Shown here: positions 9,498 to 18,450 of the stretch, one piece after another
How the letters are laid out: the number at the start of each line of letters is the position of its first letter
Numbering within the stretch: position 1 is the stretch's first letter
Origin: Pontibacter deserti
GTDB lineage: Bacteria; Bacteroidota; Bacteroidia; Cytophagales; Hymenobacteraceae
Reading direction: 5' to 3'
NCBI RefSeq assembly: GCF_023630255.1
Contig: NZ_JALPRS010000001.1
Span: 1,860,001-1,924,000, forward strand
Length of the DNA: 64,000 bases
Translations under genes and position numbers: made by a program
Notes under the pieces: generated by a model
What the model was told of the DNA's origin: nothing
Seen by the model: the letters and a program-made list of their open reading frames with translations, nothing else
Databases searched by the model: none

Positions 9498-10031
9498 ATG
9501 AATCCGAAACTGGAATCCAAATACCTGTTCCTGGAGAAGTCGCGCAACAAGCTGCTGAACAGCCTGGAAGAGATAGACGAAGAAACACTGAATACCATTC
9601 CATCCGAGGGAAAATGGTCTATTGGTCAGATAGCGGCGCACCTGTTGCACGTAGAACAGCTAACTATTGGCTACATCCAGAAAAAACTGCAGAAAGAAGA
9701 AGAACATCAAACTTCTTCGCTTAAGCATATGGTGAATTCAGTTTTACTTAAGCTTGCTTTAACCTCCGGCATGAAGTTTAAGGCCCCTCAGGTTGCCGCC
9801 GACGTACCGGAAACAGTATCTTTAAGTTCGCTTCGTACGCAGTGGGATGATACCCGCTACAAACTGGAAGACCTGCTTACTGCCTTGCCACCCCAGATGC
9901 TGGATAAGTGCCTGTTCCGCCACCCATATGCCGGTATGCTGACCATTTCGCAGACGCTAACCTTTATGCAGGATCATTTTAACCACCACCTGCCCCAGAT
10001 AAACCACCTGAAACAGCAGCTTACCAAGTAA
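9498..10031 (+). CDS. DinB family protein
   Basis: Taken from the ATG at 9498 the protein has 177 residues; an alternative ATG lies at 9465, and the frame is open well upstream without coding signs. The sequence shows the DinB/YfiT four-helix bundle pattern. It has ESKYLFLEKSRNKLLNSLEEID, then GKWSIGQIAAHLLHVEQ with the conserved His, and near the C-terminus TLTFMQDHFNHHLPQINHLKQQL with the H-x3-H metal pair. The family includes thiol-dependent metalloenzymes (bacillithiol or mycothiol S-transferases), but most members are uncharacterised. Confidence 0.85.
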   Translation: MNPKLESKYLFLEKSRNKLLNSLEEIDEETLNTIPSEGKWSIGQIAAHLLHVEQLTIGYIQKKLQKEEEHQTSSLKHMVNSVLLKLALTSGMKFKAPQVAADVPETVSLSSLRTQWDDTRYKLEDLLTALPPQMLDKCLFRHPYAGMLTISQTLTFMQDHFNHHLPQINHLKQQLTK

Positions 10032-10096
10032 GCACCAGCCTGTACTTACCTAATACCAGCTTACTACGTAAGTAGCTATACTTATATTTTGCAGGT

Positions 10097-10705
10097 ATGG
10101 CTCCAGAAAATAAACCCAACTTTATGGGCGTAGACTATGGCTCTAAATTAGCGGGCACAACAGCCGCTGCCATGGTAGAAAATGAACAATTACATGTTTG
10201 GCAAAGCGCACGCGGGCAGGATGCTGATGAGTTCCTGCTGAAGCTGATACAGGATAAAAGGCCAAATACTGTTTTCATAGATGCCCCGCTAACCTTACCT
10301 AAAGTATACAGCCAACTACCTTATACCTCCGGGGCTGATTTCTTTTACCGCACCTGCGACCGCGAGGTACAAGCTATGTCTCCGATGTTTATTGGCGGAT
10401 TAACCGCAAGAGCTATAAAACTACGAACTATACTTTCAGAACAGGGAATCGCTTTACTGGAAACTTATCCTTCGCAGTTGGCGCACGTGCTCTTGCCAGA
10501 CGAGAAGGGATATAAAAAAGATCTTGCAACGTTGCCTGTAATAGCACAACTGCTGCAAGATCAGATAAGACCCATATCGTTTGCCCAACCACCCCAGGAC
10601 TGGCACCAGTTCGATGCGCTGCTTGCCTGGTACAGTGGCTACCGGCACCACTCCGGAGAAGCTATACTGTACGGCGATGCCCAGGAAGGCCGGATTATAG
10701 TCTAA
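10097..10705 (+). CDS. DUF429 family protein (RNase H-like fold)
   Basis: The 202-residue protein opens with FMGVDYGSKLAGTTAAA, which matches the first strand and Asp of RNase H/actin-like folds. IDAPLTLPK then gives a second acidic position, and CDREVQAMSPMFIGGLTARAIKL is the DUF429 signature. The late HQFDALLAWYSGYRH segment supplies another conserved Asp. DUF429 is predicted to be a nuclease-like family with no established reaction. It is convergent with, and overlaps by 4 bp, the lipoprotein gene that follows. Confidence 0.85.
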   Translation: MAPENKPNFMGVDYGSKLAGTTAAAMVENEQLHVWQSARGQDADEFLLKLIQDKRPNTVFIDAPLTLPKVYSQLPYTSGADFFYRTCDREVQAMSPMFIGGLTARAIKLRTILSEQGIALLETYPSQLAHVLLPDEKGYKKDLATLPVIAQLLQDQIRPISFAQPPQDWHQFDALLAWYSGYRHHSGEAILYGDAQEGRIIV

Positions 10706-11307
10706 TTATTCCCTCCCAAATCGCCACCTGTTTCCAGGGTTGTAAACTCCATTTGCAGGGCTTTGATTTTAACTTCATCGTCGGTTGACAGGTCTTCATC
10801 TACTTCGTCTTTGCGGTCATTTAAAGACTGCATTACCAGCTTTGCCATTTCCCAGTCTTCGTTGGTCCAGGTGCTGCGTTGGCTGCGCACATTCTCTAAA
10901 AAGGTGATGTATACCTGCCGTACATTGTCGCGGGTAATAGTTGTTTTATCTGCGTAGGTTCCTAGCAGTTTCTGCTCCCATTCGGTTAGCCTGGCAGCTC
11001 GGCGGTTACGTTCATATTCTTCGTCCGCTTTGTTGAATTCATCTTTCAGGTTCTGATAGTCCTGCTTCAACTCATCAGAGAAATTTTCCTGTTTCTGATC
11101 CAGTTCCCTGGTGCGGGTGGCAAAATCTTCTTTTGCCCGTTGCCAGTCTTCTTCGGTGCGGTCGGCAATGTTTGCTGTTGATTGGTTTACCCATGTTCTG
11201 AAATCGCCAAGTTCGTCTTCTACTTCGGCTTCTTTAGAGGCTGAGCAGCTACTTAGCAGTGCCACTGTAAAAAGTATACTTAATAGTTGGTATGCTCTCT
11301 TTTTCAT
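10702..11307 (-). CDS. Coiled-coil lipoprotein of unknown function
   Basis: The 201-residue protein has a lipoprotein signal with lipobox LLSSC (Cys at about residue 21). The mature part is highly charged and largely helical. Repeated patterns such as DRTEEDWQRAKEDF, TRELDQKQENFSDELKQDY and WTNEDWEMAKLVMQSLNDRK suggest a coiled coil. The C-terminus is GDLGGNN. Small lipoproteins of this type are common in Hymenobacteraceae-like genomes, but the role is not known. No operon partner is seen. Confidence 0.8.
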   Translation of the reverse strand: MKKRAYQLLSILFTVALLSSCSASKEAEVEDELGDFRTWVNQSTANIADRTEEDWQRAKEDFATRTRELDQKQENFSDELKQDYQNLKDEFNKADEEYERNRRAARLTEWEQKLLGTYADKTTITRDNVRQVYITFLENVRSQRSTWTNEDWEMAKLVMQSLNDRKDEVDEDLSTDDEVKIKALQMEFTTLETGGDLGGNN

Positions 11308-11552
11308 GATGCTTCGTGTTACAATGTTTTATCCACATACGCAACAAATAAACATAAGATACTATATTCCAGAGACTTAATACCACAATATTTAAATACA
11401 ATTAATGCTTTATTGTAAACCTGTTACCTGTAACACCGTACATTTAACAAGACAAACCCATCGCTTATGATATAGCTCAACCAGTACAATTTAAAAATAT
11501 ACTTCAATAGAAATTTTATACCCTGCCCTCACTACCGGGGGTGAAGACCGTA

Positions 11553-11607
11553 ATAACCTATGCTACGAGTATGCGCGTTTTTAATGCACAAGTGTAGCGT
11601 AGGTTAT
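11553..11607. repeat. Long inverted repeat, 14-bp stem and 27-nt loop
   Basis: ATAACCTATGCTAC (11553-11566) pairs with GTAGCGTAGGTTAT (11594-11607), with one T-G mismatch that would be a wobble in RNA. It is not followed by a T-run, so it is not a standard terminator. It could be a protein-binding operator or part of an RNA element downstream of the thioredoxin gene. Confidence 0.6.
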
Positions 11608-11627
11608 GTCTTTAAGGAGGAAACTAT

Positions 11628-11672
11628 AAAAAAAGTGGCGGCCCCTGTTTTGCAGGGGCCGCCACTTTTTTT
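11628..11672. terminator. Strong bidirectional terminator
   Basis: A 7-A run, GTGGCGGCCCCTG, a TTTTG loop, CAGGGGCCGCCAC and a 7-T run form a near-perfect hairpin. It ends the minus-strand thioredoxin gene (stop at 11687) and could act in both directions. Confidence 0.92.
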
Positions 11673-11686
11673 ATACTTACTATAGG

Positions 11687-12862
11687 CTATAGCTTGTTGA
11701 TCTTAGCCAGTAGTTCTTCTGTGCTTTGCACATCATCACCGTTCCTCTTTCCTGCGGCAATGGCTTTTTCGGCTGCTGCACGGGCTTTGTCTTTCTGGCC
11801 AAGTTTATAGAGCAATGCTGCATGCGTATCGAGGTTAGCGTAACCTGGTGCTATACTTACCGATTTTCTGGCCCACTCCTCCGCTTTCTGCAGCATGGCT
11901 TTGTCATCTATCGTTTCATAGTATTTCCAGGCAATACTGTTAAGCCGGTTGGCGTCGGTGCTGAAGTAAGTATCATAAAGCTTAGCGTTTGCAGCATGGT
12001 ACTTTGGCAGATCCTGCTTGCGCTCGTAGTAGATAGCATCCGAGAACAACAATGATCTTTCAGCATCTTTCAGTTTCAGGTTAGCTAATTCTGATTTCAA
12101 CTTATTAAACTCAGCATCTCTACCTTCATAAGCAGCTTTGTTCATACTTCCTTCATACACGCTCAATATTTTTCTGTCAACAGTATCAGCAGAATACTTT
12201 TTAACAAAAGCTTCTCTGTTTTTAACCAGGTGTGCAAAGGTTGGCGACTCTACAGAGTTTATGTTGCTAAGGATCAGTTTCCAGTTTCCGCGCTCCAGTA
12301 GTTGCTCTGATTTCTGTGTTGCAAAATATGCTTCGGCTACTTTACCGGCATCCAGGGCGGCTTCGTTCAACACTTTCAGGTAGCCCATCATAAAGTCAGC
12401 AGAACGGTTACCGGCATCAAATTTCTTCTGGTACGATGCAAAGTTCTGTTGTGGATCGTTGGCAATAGAAGCTACCTGCAAAAACATTTCAGCAGGCCTT
12501 GCTCCCACTGTGCGGTGCATTATACTACCATCTGCTGCTAAAAACAGAAAGCTCGGATAAGCCTGTACCTGGTATTTTTTAGCTATTTCAATGCCTTCGC
12601 CTTTTTCCATGTCCAGTTTATAGTTCACGAAGTTCTTATTGAAGTATTCGGCAACTGCATCATTCACAAATACATTCTTATCCATCCACTTGCACGGCCC
12701 GCACCAGGTGGTATAAGCATCAATAAAGATGGGTTTCTTTTCAGTTTTGGCTTGTGCCATTATTTCAGCAACCGTACCTTTCCTGAAATTGATCTCTTTT
12801 GTTTGCGCCCAGGCACTACTGCTTACCAGCAATACCAGCATCCATAGTACTGTTTTTTTCAT
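11687..12862 (-). CDS. Secreted thioredoxin-fold protein with helical C-terminus
   Basis: The 391-residue protein starts with a Sec signal peptide (MKKTVLWMLVLLVSSSAWAQ, cleavage after residue 19 or so). Residues about 25-140 form a thioredoxin domain with active site TTWCGPCKWMD and the cis-Pro segment VQAYPSFLFL. Residues about 150-391 are helical with TPR-like units near the end (ARKSVSIAPGYANLDTHAALLYKLGQKDKARAAAEKAIA). It should act as a periplasmic thiol-disulfide protein, with the repeat region as a docking surface. A strong terminator lies directly downstream. Confidence 0.9.
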   Translation of the reverse strand: MKKTVLWMLVLLVSSSAWAQTKEINFRKGTVAEIMAQAKTEKKPIFIDAYTTWCGPCKWMDKNVFVNDAVAEYFNKNFVNYKLDMEKGEGIEIAKKYQVQAYPSFLFLAADGSIMHRTVGARPAEMFLQVASIANDPQQNFASYQKKFDAGNRSADFMMGYLKVLNEAALDAGKVAEAYFATQKSEQLLERGNWKLILSNINSVESPTFAHLVKNREAFVKKYSADTVDRKILSVYEGSMNKAAYEGRDAEFNKLKSELANLKLKDAERSLLFSDAIYYERKQDLPKYHAANAKLYDTYFSTDANRLNSIAWKYYETIDDKAMLQKAEEWARKSVSIAPGYANLDTHAALLYKLGQKDKARAAAEKAIAAGKRNGDDVQSTEELLAKINKL

Positions 12863-13076
12863 ATGGTTTTAGATGAAATGAAGGGATTTGTCTTATTTGT
12901 AAACGTACTGCTATTACAGCCGAAATATTTATAGTAGCCTATATATAGCTCTAACGTAAACTATAAATAAAATTATACTTTTTTATGGATTAATTGACAG
13001 TACCACAACCTTTTTTATCTTAACAGGTTGATTGCACAGACGAACATCACACTTATTGATATAAACACTTATTCAT

Positions 13077-13550
13077 ATGGAGCAGCAGGAAGAATTTATG
13101 AGGGAAGCAATTAAGCTTTCGATAGACAAAATGGAAGCTGGTTTTGGCGGACCATTCGGGGCTATAGTTGTTTGTGATGGACAGATTATAGCACGAGGCT
13201 ATAACAACGTACTTTCCTCCAACGACCCTACTGCGCATGCCGAAGTCGATGCCATCCGGAAAGCCTGCCAGGCTCTGGGTACTTACCAACTGGATAACTG
13301 CGAACTATACACCAGCTGCGAACCCTGCCCTATGTGCTTGGGAGCCATTTACTGGGCCAGGCCCAAAAAAGTATACTATGGTAATACCAAAGCAGACGCG
13401 GCCCGCATAGGGTTCGATGATCAGTTTATTTATGATGAAATTGAAAAACCTCTTACCGCACGCGCTATACCTATGGAACAGTTGCTACCCGATGCAGCCA
13501 AAGAAGCGTTTGACCGGTGGGAAGCTAAAGTTGATAAGAAAGGATACTAA
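13077..13550 (+). CDS. guaD: Guanine deaminase (cytidine-deaminase fold)
   Basis: The 157-residue protein carries the zinc-site motifs HAEVDAIRKAC (His ligand and catalytic Glu) and SCEPCPMCLGAIYWARP (the two Cys ligands). The surrounding sequence (GGPFGAIVV, SNDPTAHAE, GFDDQFIYDEI and a C-terminal KKGY end) closely follows Bacillus subtilis GuaD rather than the tRNA deaminase TadA. It converts guanine to xanthine and ammonia in purine salvage in the cytoplasm. It is monocistronic with its own terminator. TadA is the main alternative and is less likely. Confidence 0.88.
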   Translation: MEQQEEFMREAIKLSIDKMEAGFGGPFGAIVVCDGQIIARGYNNVLSSNDPTAHAEVDAIRKACQALGTYQLDNCELYTSCEPCPMCLGAIYWARPKKVYYGNTKADAARIGFDDQFIYDEIEKPLTARAIPMEQLLPDAAKEAFDRWEAKVDKKGY

Positions 13551-13553
13551 ATA

Positions 13554-13584
13554 AAAAGGCTGAGCTATACCTGCTCAGCCTTTT
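13554..13584. terminator. Terminator, guaD / ffh
   Basis: GGCTGAGC (13558-13565) pairs with GCTCAGCC (13573-13580). The stem is flanked by AAAA and TTTT, so it serves both convergent genes. Confidence 0.88.
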
Positions 13585-13607
13585 CAATTCTATATTTTAT
13601 AGTTTGC

Positions 13608-14945
13608 TTAGCGGCGACCCATCATTTTAGCAAGGTTACCTAAACCGCCACGTGTTCCGGCCATCTTGTTCATCGACTTCATCATTTTGCGCATGTCGTT
13701 GAACTGCTTCATCAGGTTGTTTACCTGCGTAATGTCGGTACCAGAACCTTTGGCAATTCGGATACGGCGGCTACCGTTGATCATATCCGGGTTTTCACGC
13801 TCAGCTGGTGTCATCGAACGGATGATCGCTTCGATAGGCTTGAACGCGTTATCATCTATCTCCACATCTTTCAGGGCTTTGCCAACACCCGGTATCATAC
13901 CTACCAGGTCTTTGATATCACCCATCTTTTTGATCTGCTCCAGTTGTGTCAGGAAGTCGTCGAAGTTGAACTGGTTCTTACGGATCTTCTTGTTGATACG
14001 CTTCGCCTCGTCCTCATCGAAAGCCTGCTGGGCACGCTCCACAAGGGAAATAACGTCACCCATGCCCAAGATACGCTGCGCCATACGATCCGGGTAGAAC
14101 AGATCTAGGGCTTCCATTTTCTCACCAGTCGAGATAAATTTAATCGGCTTCTCCACAACAGCACGGATTGAAAGTGCCGCGCCACCACGAGAGTCACCAT
14201 CCAGTTTGGTAAGTACAACCCCGTCGAAGTTGATGCGATCGTTAAAGGTCTTGGCTGTGTTCACCGCATCCTGACCGGTCATGGAATCCACCACGAATAA
14301 GGTTTCGGTTGGCTTAACAGCAGCTTTGATCTCTGCTATTTCTTTCATCATCGCTTCGTCCACGGCCAAACGACCGGCGGTATCGATGATAACTACTTTC
14401 TTATTTGTCTTTTTAGCATGCTCGATGGCATTCAGGGCAATCTGAACCGGATTTTTGTTTTCCAGTTCGGTATAAGCCTCTACGCCTACCTGCTCAGCCA
14501 GCACCTGCAGCTGGTTAATCGCGGCCGGACGGTACACGTCGCAGGCAGCTACCAGTACATTACGGCCCTGCTTTTTAATATGGTTTGCCAGTTTACCGGT
14601 AAAGGTTGTTTTACCAGAACCCTGCAGACCTGCGATCAGAATGATAGCCGGATCACCTTTCAGGTTAATATCCTGCTTTTCGCCACCCATCAGCTGGGTC
14701 AGCTCTTCATACACGATCTTTACCATCAACTGGCCCGGCGAAACAGAGATCAATACATCGCGGCCCATGGCCTCGTCTTTGATCTTATCGGTTACAGTTT
14801 TGGCAACTTTATAGTTAACATCGGCATCTACAAGGGCGCGGCGCACCTCTTTTATAGTTGCTGCTACGTTTATTTCGGTAATGCTTCCCTGGCCTTTAAG
14901 GGTTTTAAAAGCTCGGTCTAGTTTGTTACTTAAATTATCAAACAT
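13608..14945 (-). CDS. ffh: Signal recognition particle protein Ffh
   Basis: The 445-residue protein has the complete NG and M domain order. The N domain runs to about residue 95. The G domain has P-loop GLQGSGKTTFTGKLA (about 109-123), DVYRPAAINQLQ, DTAGRLAVDE and TKLDGDSRGGAAL. The methionine-rich M domain runs from about residue 325 to the end (MRKMMKSMNKMAGTRGG...MMGRR). It binds SRP RNA and signal sequences and targets ribosomes to FtsY at the membrane. No SRP RNA gene was identified in this window. Confidence 0.97.
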   Translation of the reverse strand: MFDNLSNKLDRAFKTLKGQGSITEINVAATIKEVRRALVDADVNYKVAKTVTDKIKDEAMGRDVLISVSPGQLMVKIVYEELTQLMGGEKQDINLKGDPAIILIAGLQGSGKTTFTGKLANHIKKQGRNVLVAACDVYRPAAINQLQVLAEQVGVEAYTELENKNPVQIALNAIEHAKKTNKKVVIIDTAGRLAVDEAMMKEIAEIKAAVKPTETLFVVDSMTGQDAVNTAKTFNDRINFDGVVLTKLDGDSRGGAALSIRAVVEKPIKFISTGEKMEALDLFYPDRMAQRILGMGDVISLVERAQQAFDEDEAKRINKKIRKNQFNFDDFLTQLEQIKKMGDIKDLVGMIPGVGKALKDVEIDDNAFKPIEAIIRSMTPAERENPDMINGSRRIRIAKGSGTDITQVNNLMKQFNDMRKMMKSMNKMAGTRGGLGNLAKMMGRR

Positions 14946-14989
14946 CTCTTTCTTCTGGATTTACCTACAAAAATAAACAAATTTTACTT

Positions 14990-15150
14990 GTCTGAACCAC
15001 TGATTAAAAATGATTTGAGGGATTTACCTGATTTCAGTCAACAGATAAAATCAGCAAAGTTCTATTCTCAAATCCAGCAATATACATCCAGACAATCTCT
15101 TATTAATCTAACCAATCATTTCAATCACTGGTTCAAGCAATTCGTAAAGC
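14990..15150. repeat. Degenerate intergenic filler repeat
   Basis: The segment has 'TGAACCACTGATTAAAAATGATTTGAGGGATTT' style text with the words ACCA-CTGATTA and GATTT repeated. Similar text occurs at 53394-53425 (ACCACAGATTAATTGGATTTG). Such degenerate filler is common between Bacteroidota genes. I see no gene in it. Confidence 0.4.
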
Positions 15151-15172
15151 CATAATTAGTATATATATTTCT

Positions 15173-15180
15173 TATATTTG
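15173..15180 (+). promoter_or_regulatory. Candidate -7 box TATATTTG
   Basis: TATATTTG fits TAnnTTTG and lies 26 bp before the TTG start of the GT4 gene. No matching -33 box was found. Confidence 0.45.
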
Positions 15181-15206
15181 AAACGACAGCTAAGCAAATT
15201 ACCGCT

Positions 15207-16532
15207 TTGGAAAAGACCGACACAACAAACTTACTATACATATCTTATTACTGGCCTCCTTCCGGTGGTCCGGGTGTGCAACGTGGCTTAAAATTCTGCA
15301 AATACCTGCCGCAGTTTGGCGTGCAGCCCGGCGTACTTACGGTAGATGAAAAACAGGCATCGTATGCCCTCCTCGATCCTACGTTTGAGAAAGAAATTCC
15401 GGAAGGTTTGGAAGTATACCGCACTGCTACCTCAGAGCCTTTTGAATATTATAAAAAGTTATCTGGTAAAAAAGAGATTCCTTACAGCGGCTTTGCTAAC
15501 CAGAAAACAAAAGACTCTTTTGTAGATAAGGTGTTTAAGTTTGTGCGCGGTAACCTTTTTATACCTGATGCCCGTGTTGGCTGGAACAAACATGCCCTTA
15601 AAAAAGCTGAAGAACTTATAGTTGCTGGCAAGTATAAAGCCATACTTACCACCAGCCCGCCGCATTCTACGCAGCTGATAGGGTTGAAGTTAAAGCAAAA
15701 GTATAATCTGCCCTGGGTAGCCGACCTCCGCGACCCCTGGACCAATATACATTACTACGACCAGCTACTGCACACACCGATTGCCAAACGCTTAGACGAG
15801 AAGTATGAGCGGCAGGTGCTGGAGCAGGCCGACGCTATAATAGTTACCAGCGAAGACACCAAACGCCTTTTCCTGAACAAGCCGGCTAACATTCACGCTG
15901 ATAAGATACACGTCATCCCGAATGGATACGACGAAGACGACTTTGTTTTCCCGAGCAACCCACCGGAAGATACTTTTCTGATAACTTACACCGGCACCAT
16001 TACTGAGCAGTATAACATTGATGTTTTCCTGAAGGTGATTGCCAATTTGCTTTCCACGCACAGTGAGATAAACTATAAACTCAGGTTTGTAGGCAAAGTA
16101 TCAGAGGGTGTGAAGCAGCGGATTATGAAAGCTGGTCTGGAAGGTATTACAGAATATATTTCGTACGTGCCGCACCAGGAAGCCATTAAATATATGATGG
16201 AAAGTACTGTGCTGCTGCTCTCTATTGCGGAAGTAGACAGTGTGTACGCCAATGTTCCCGGCAAATTGTTTGAGTACCTGGCATCTAATAAACCTATAGT
16301 CGCGCTTGGTCCTGTTCATTCTGCCATGGACCAGATCATAGACGAATGTGGTGCAGGCCGCCTGTTCCACTACACCGCCTACGACCTGATGCTGGATCAC
16401 ATGACCCAGATGAGCAAAGCGTGGAAGATCAACCCGAACCTAGACCTGCCTTTTATAAATCATACCCGTTTCTCCAGAAGAGCCCTCACAGAAGAACTGG
16501 CGAAGGTGGTGGAGGGATTGGTGAAGAAATAG
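15207..16532 (+). CDS. Glycosyltransferase family 4
   Basis: The protein has 441 residues and the only plausible start is a TTG. It shows the GT-B layout of GT4 enzymes. The N-terminal acceptor domain begins LLYISYYWPPSGGPGVQRGLKF, whose GG loop is typical. A central segment reads ADAIIVTSEDTKRLFL...KIHVIPNGYDEDDF. The C-terminal donor domain contains FLITYTGTITEQYN and the E-x7-E-like region VYANVPGKLFEYLASNKPIVALG. It should transfer a nucleotide sugar to a surface glycan or lipid carrier. No other sugar genes adjoin it. Confidence 0.9.
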   Translation: MEKTDTTNLLYISYYWPPSGGPGVQRGLKFCKYLPQFGVQPGVLTVDEKQASYALLDPTFEKEIPEGLEVYRTATSEPFEYYKKLSGKKEIPYSGFANQKTKDSFVDKVFKFVRGNLFIPDARVGWNKHALKKAEELIVAGKYKAILTTSPPHSTQLIGLKLKQKYNLPWVADLRDPWTNIHYYDQLLHTPIAKRLDEKYERQVLEQADAIIVTSEDTKRLFLNKPANIHADKIHVIPNGYDEDDFVFPSNPPEDTFLITYTGTITEQYNIDVFLKVIANLLSTHSEINYKLRFVGKVSEGVKQRIMKAGLEGITEYISYVPHQEAIKYMMESTVLLLSIAEVDSVYANVPGKLFEYLASNKPIVALGPVHSAMDQIIDECGAGRLFHYTAYDLMLDHMTQMSKAWKINPNLDLPFINHTRFSRRALTEELAKVVEGLVKK

Positions 16533-16554
16533 GGCTGGCTGGAGTAGTGTTATC

Positions 16555-16990
16555 TAACCACCCCTTTATTCCCTCCTTGTATAAGGCAGGGAGCTTTCTT
16601 TATTGCTATAGTTAGAGCTATAGTTCTATAGTTGCCGTTTCTACACCCCTATAGTCCCCTCAAGGGGATAATTCTGCTAAAGGAGGGTTGTAGCTATAGT
16701 TCTATAGGTACAGACCACAAGCGGACAGGTCGCGACCTGTCCCTATGAATAAACTATTATGCTAATAAAAGCTATGCAAATATAGATTCTCAATCTATAA
16801 GAACTATAGCTATCGAAGTGTTTTCAGTCTTTGGGTTGAGCGCCTTTGATTTGTTGCGGTGCCGAAGGCAACACGAGCACAGCGAGGGTAGCTTCAAATC
16901 AGCAGCGCGATGCCCAACGACGGGGCCTCGCGGCCTTGAGCGCACCAAAGCTAACTATAGAACTGTAGGCAAGTAAAGCTCCCAGGAAAT
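16555..16990 (+). repeat. Modular intergenic repeat, copy A
   Basis: This is copy A of a family found four times here (see 30328, 53492 and 56935). The order is a CCCCT...CTCC-TT/AAGG hairpin (16559-16595), a CCCCTCAAGGGG box (16657-16668), the 20-bp palindrome GGACAGGTCGCGACCTGTCC (16723-16742), and the structured core 16825-16950. A TAAAGCTCCCAGGA tail follows near 16974. The core has inner stem GATTTG/CAAATC and an apical hairpin TGCC-gaa-GGCA. No protein-coding sign is present. It fills most of the 554-bp gap between GT4 and arsC. Confidence 0.85.
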
Positions 16991-17086
16991 CAAGAAGTTT
17001 GAAGGTATAGCTAGGTCAGAAAAGTTTAAAACCTAACTACAGGACAAATAAGATTTCTCGCTAAACTAGAATTGACGAAAATAAAA

Positions 17087-17428
17087 TTATAGCAAACTCA
17101 ATACATTTTCCGGTGGGCGGCCAATAACCGCTTTATCACCCTTCACTACAATCGGTCTCTCAATCAGAACCGGATTATCAACCATTGCCTGAATCCATTC
17201 TTCATCAGATAAAGTTTTACCGGCGAACTGCTCTTTGTATACTTTCTCGCCTTTACGTACCAGTTCTTCAGGTTTTATGCCTAGCTTCTGAAGTATAGCT
17301 TTTAATTCTGCTGCTGTAGGTGTTTTCTTCAGGTACTCTACCACTTCAAATTCCTGGTTATTTTCTTTCAGAAGATCAAGCGTACAGCGGCTTTTACTGC
17401 ACATGCTATTATGATAGATCGTTATCAT
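17087..17428 (-). CDS. arsC: ArsC/Spx-family arsenate reductase
   Basis: The 113-residue protein has the thioredoxin-like ArsC fold. [20 protein letters not shown] holds the catalytic Cys and following Arg. [24 protein letters not shown] is the family signature with its substrate-binding Arg residues. Glutaredoxin-linked ArsC reduces arsenate to arsenite. Many stand-alone members, like this one without arsB or arsR nearby, may have other thiol-redox roles. The assignment as the ArsC/YffB family is firm, and the arsenate substrate is inferred. Confidence 0.88.
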   Translation of the reverse strand: MITIYHNSMCSKSRCTLDLLKENNQEFEVVEYLKKTPTAAELKAILQKLGIKPEELVRKGEKVYKEQFAGKTLSDEEWIQAMVDNPVLIERPIVVKGDKAVIGRPPENVLSLL

Positions 17429-17561
17429 AGTCTCAAGATTTCGTACATCGTAAAAGTAGGTATTTCTTCCGAATCAAAGTATAATACCTCACATTCCATA
17501 AGCAATTGTAACATCTGAAAACAGATGTAGTAAGAAGCATAAACACTACACATCACCCTTT

Positions 17562-18353
17562 ATGCAGGCAGGCACCGATATTGAAGTAAATTCCTGGCTC
17601 GAGCTGCAAGCAGCGCTCTTCGACCATAGCTGGGATCCATCTCTGAATCGTTTCCGCTCATCTTATGTGTACCGGGGCAGCTGGAACAAATCCTATGACC
17701 TGAGTACCAGCATTACGCGCATAGGTCCGGAATACGAGAAACTGGAAACGCATATTCTCCGCAACTTTCGGAAGTATGCGCATGGCATGGCCGCACAAAG
17801 CGATATGATCTGGAATTGGCTGGCACTGGCACAGCACCATGGCCTGCCTACCCGCCTGCTCGACTGGACCTACTCCCCTTACGTAGCCCTCCATTTTGCT
17901 ACGCAGAACCTTGAAAAGTATGATGAGGATGCGGCTGTGTGGTGTGTGAATTATGTAAAATCTACAGAATACTTACCGAATGCGCTGAAAAAAGCGATAG
18001 ACGAAGAAGGATCAAATGTATTTACACCAGAAGTACTTGCTCCTGTGTCGCCCTCCTTTAAATCATTATCCAGTTTCCATAAAGATGATTATGTTATTTT
18101 TCTGGAGCCGCCTTCATTGGATGCACGCATTATGCAGCAGTACGCTTTGTTCTCGATGATGTCGGACGTGAAGGCAGAATTAAGCCAGTGGTTGCAGCAA
18201 CGCCCGGAGTTATACTTCAGAGTAATTATACCTGCAAAACTAAAGTGGGAAATACGGGATAAATTAGATCAGGCTAACATTACAGAACGGGTACTCTTCC
18301 CGGGCCTGGCAGGGTTGAGCCAATGGCTGAAACGCCATTACACGCATACCTGA
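17562..18353 (+). CDS. FRG domain protein
   Basis: The 263-residue protein has the FRG domain pattern. SSYVYRGSWNKSYDLSTSITRIG gives the Y/F-R-G box (about residues 29-51). It is followed by a helical segment with LALAQHHGLPTRLLDWTYSPYVALHFA, the family's most conserved motif. The C-terminal part is mixed alpha/beta. FRG proteins are widespread and poorly characterised, often in mobile or defence neighbourhoods; the biochemical role is not established. Here it stands alone between arsC and a lipoprotein. Confidence 0.88.
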   Translation: MQAGTDIEVNSWLELQAALFDHSWDPSLNRFRSSYVYRGSWNKSYDLSTSITRIGPEYEKLETHILRNFRKYAHGMAAQSDMIWNWLALAQHHGLPTRLLDWTYSPYVALHFATQNLEKYDEDAAVWCVNYVKSTEYLPNALKKAIDEEGSNVFTPEVLAPVSPSFKSLSSFHKDDYVIFLEPPSLDARIMQQYALFSMMSDVKAELSQWLQQRPELYFRVIIPAKLKWEIRDKLDQANITERVLFPGLAGLSQWLKRHYTHT

Positions 18354-18450
18354 GCCAGCAGAAAATTTAAATAAAATTGATCGTATAACTTAATGTGTGT
18401 ATGTATAAAATGCTTAATTTAAGCAACCAATACACCCTTACACGTTATTT

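Larger units (their letters stand above)
11308..11686. other. Intergenic region with two hairpins
   Basis: This 379-bp region lies between two minus-strand genes. Its left part is AT-rich and holds nothing I recognise. It contains a long imperfect hairpin (11553-11607) and then a strong terminator (11628-11672), both listed separately. Confidence 0.6.

Noticed and set aside
13077..13550. tRNA adenosine deaminase TadA
   Set aside because: The pattern around the zinc site and the C-terminal end fit guanine deaminase better.
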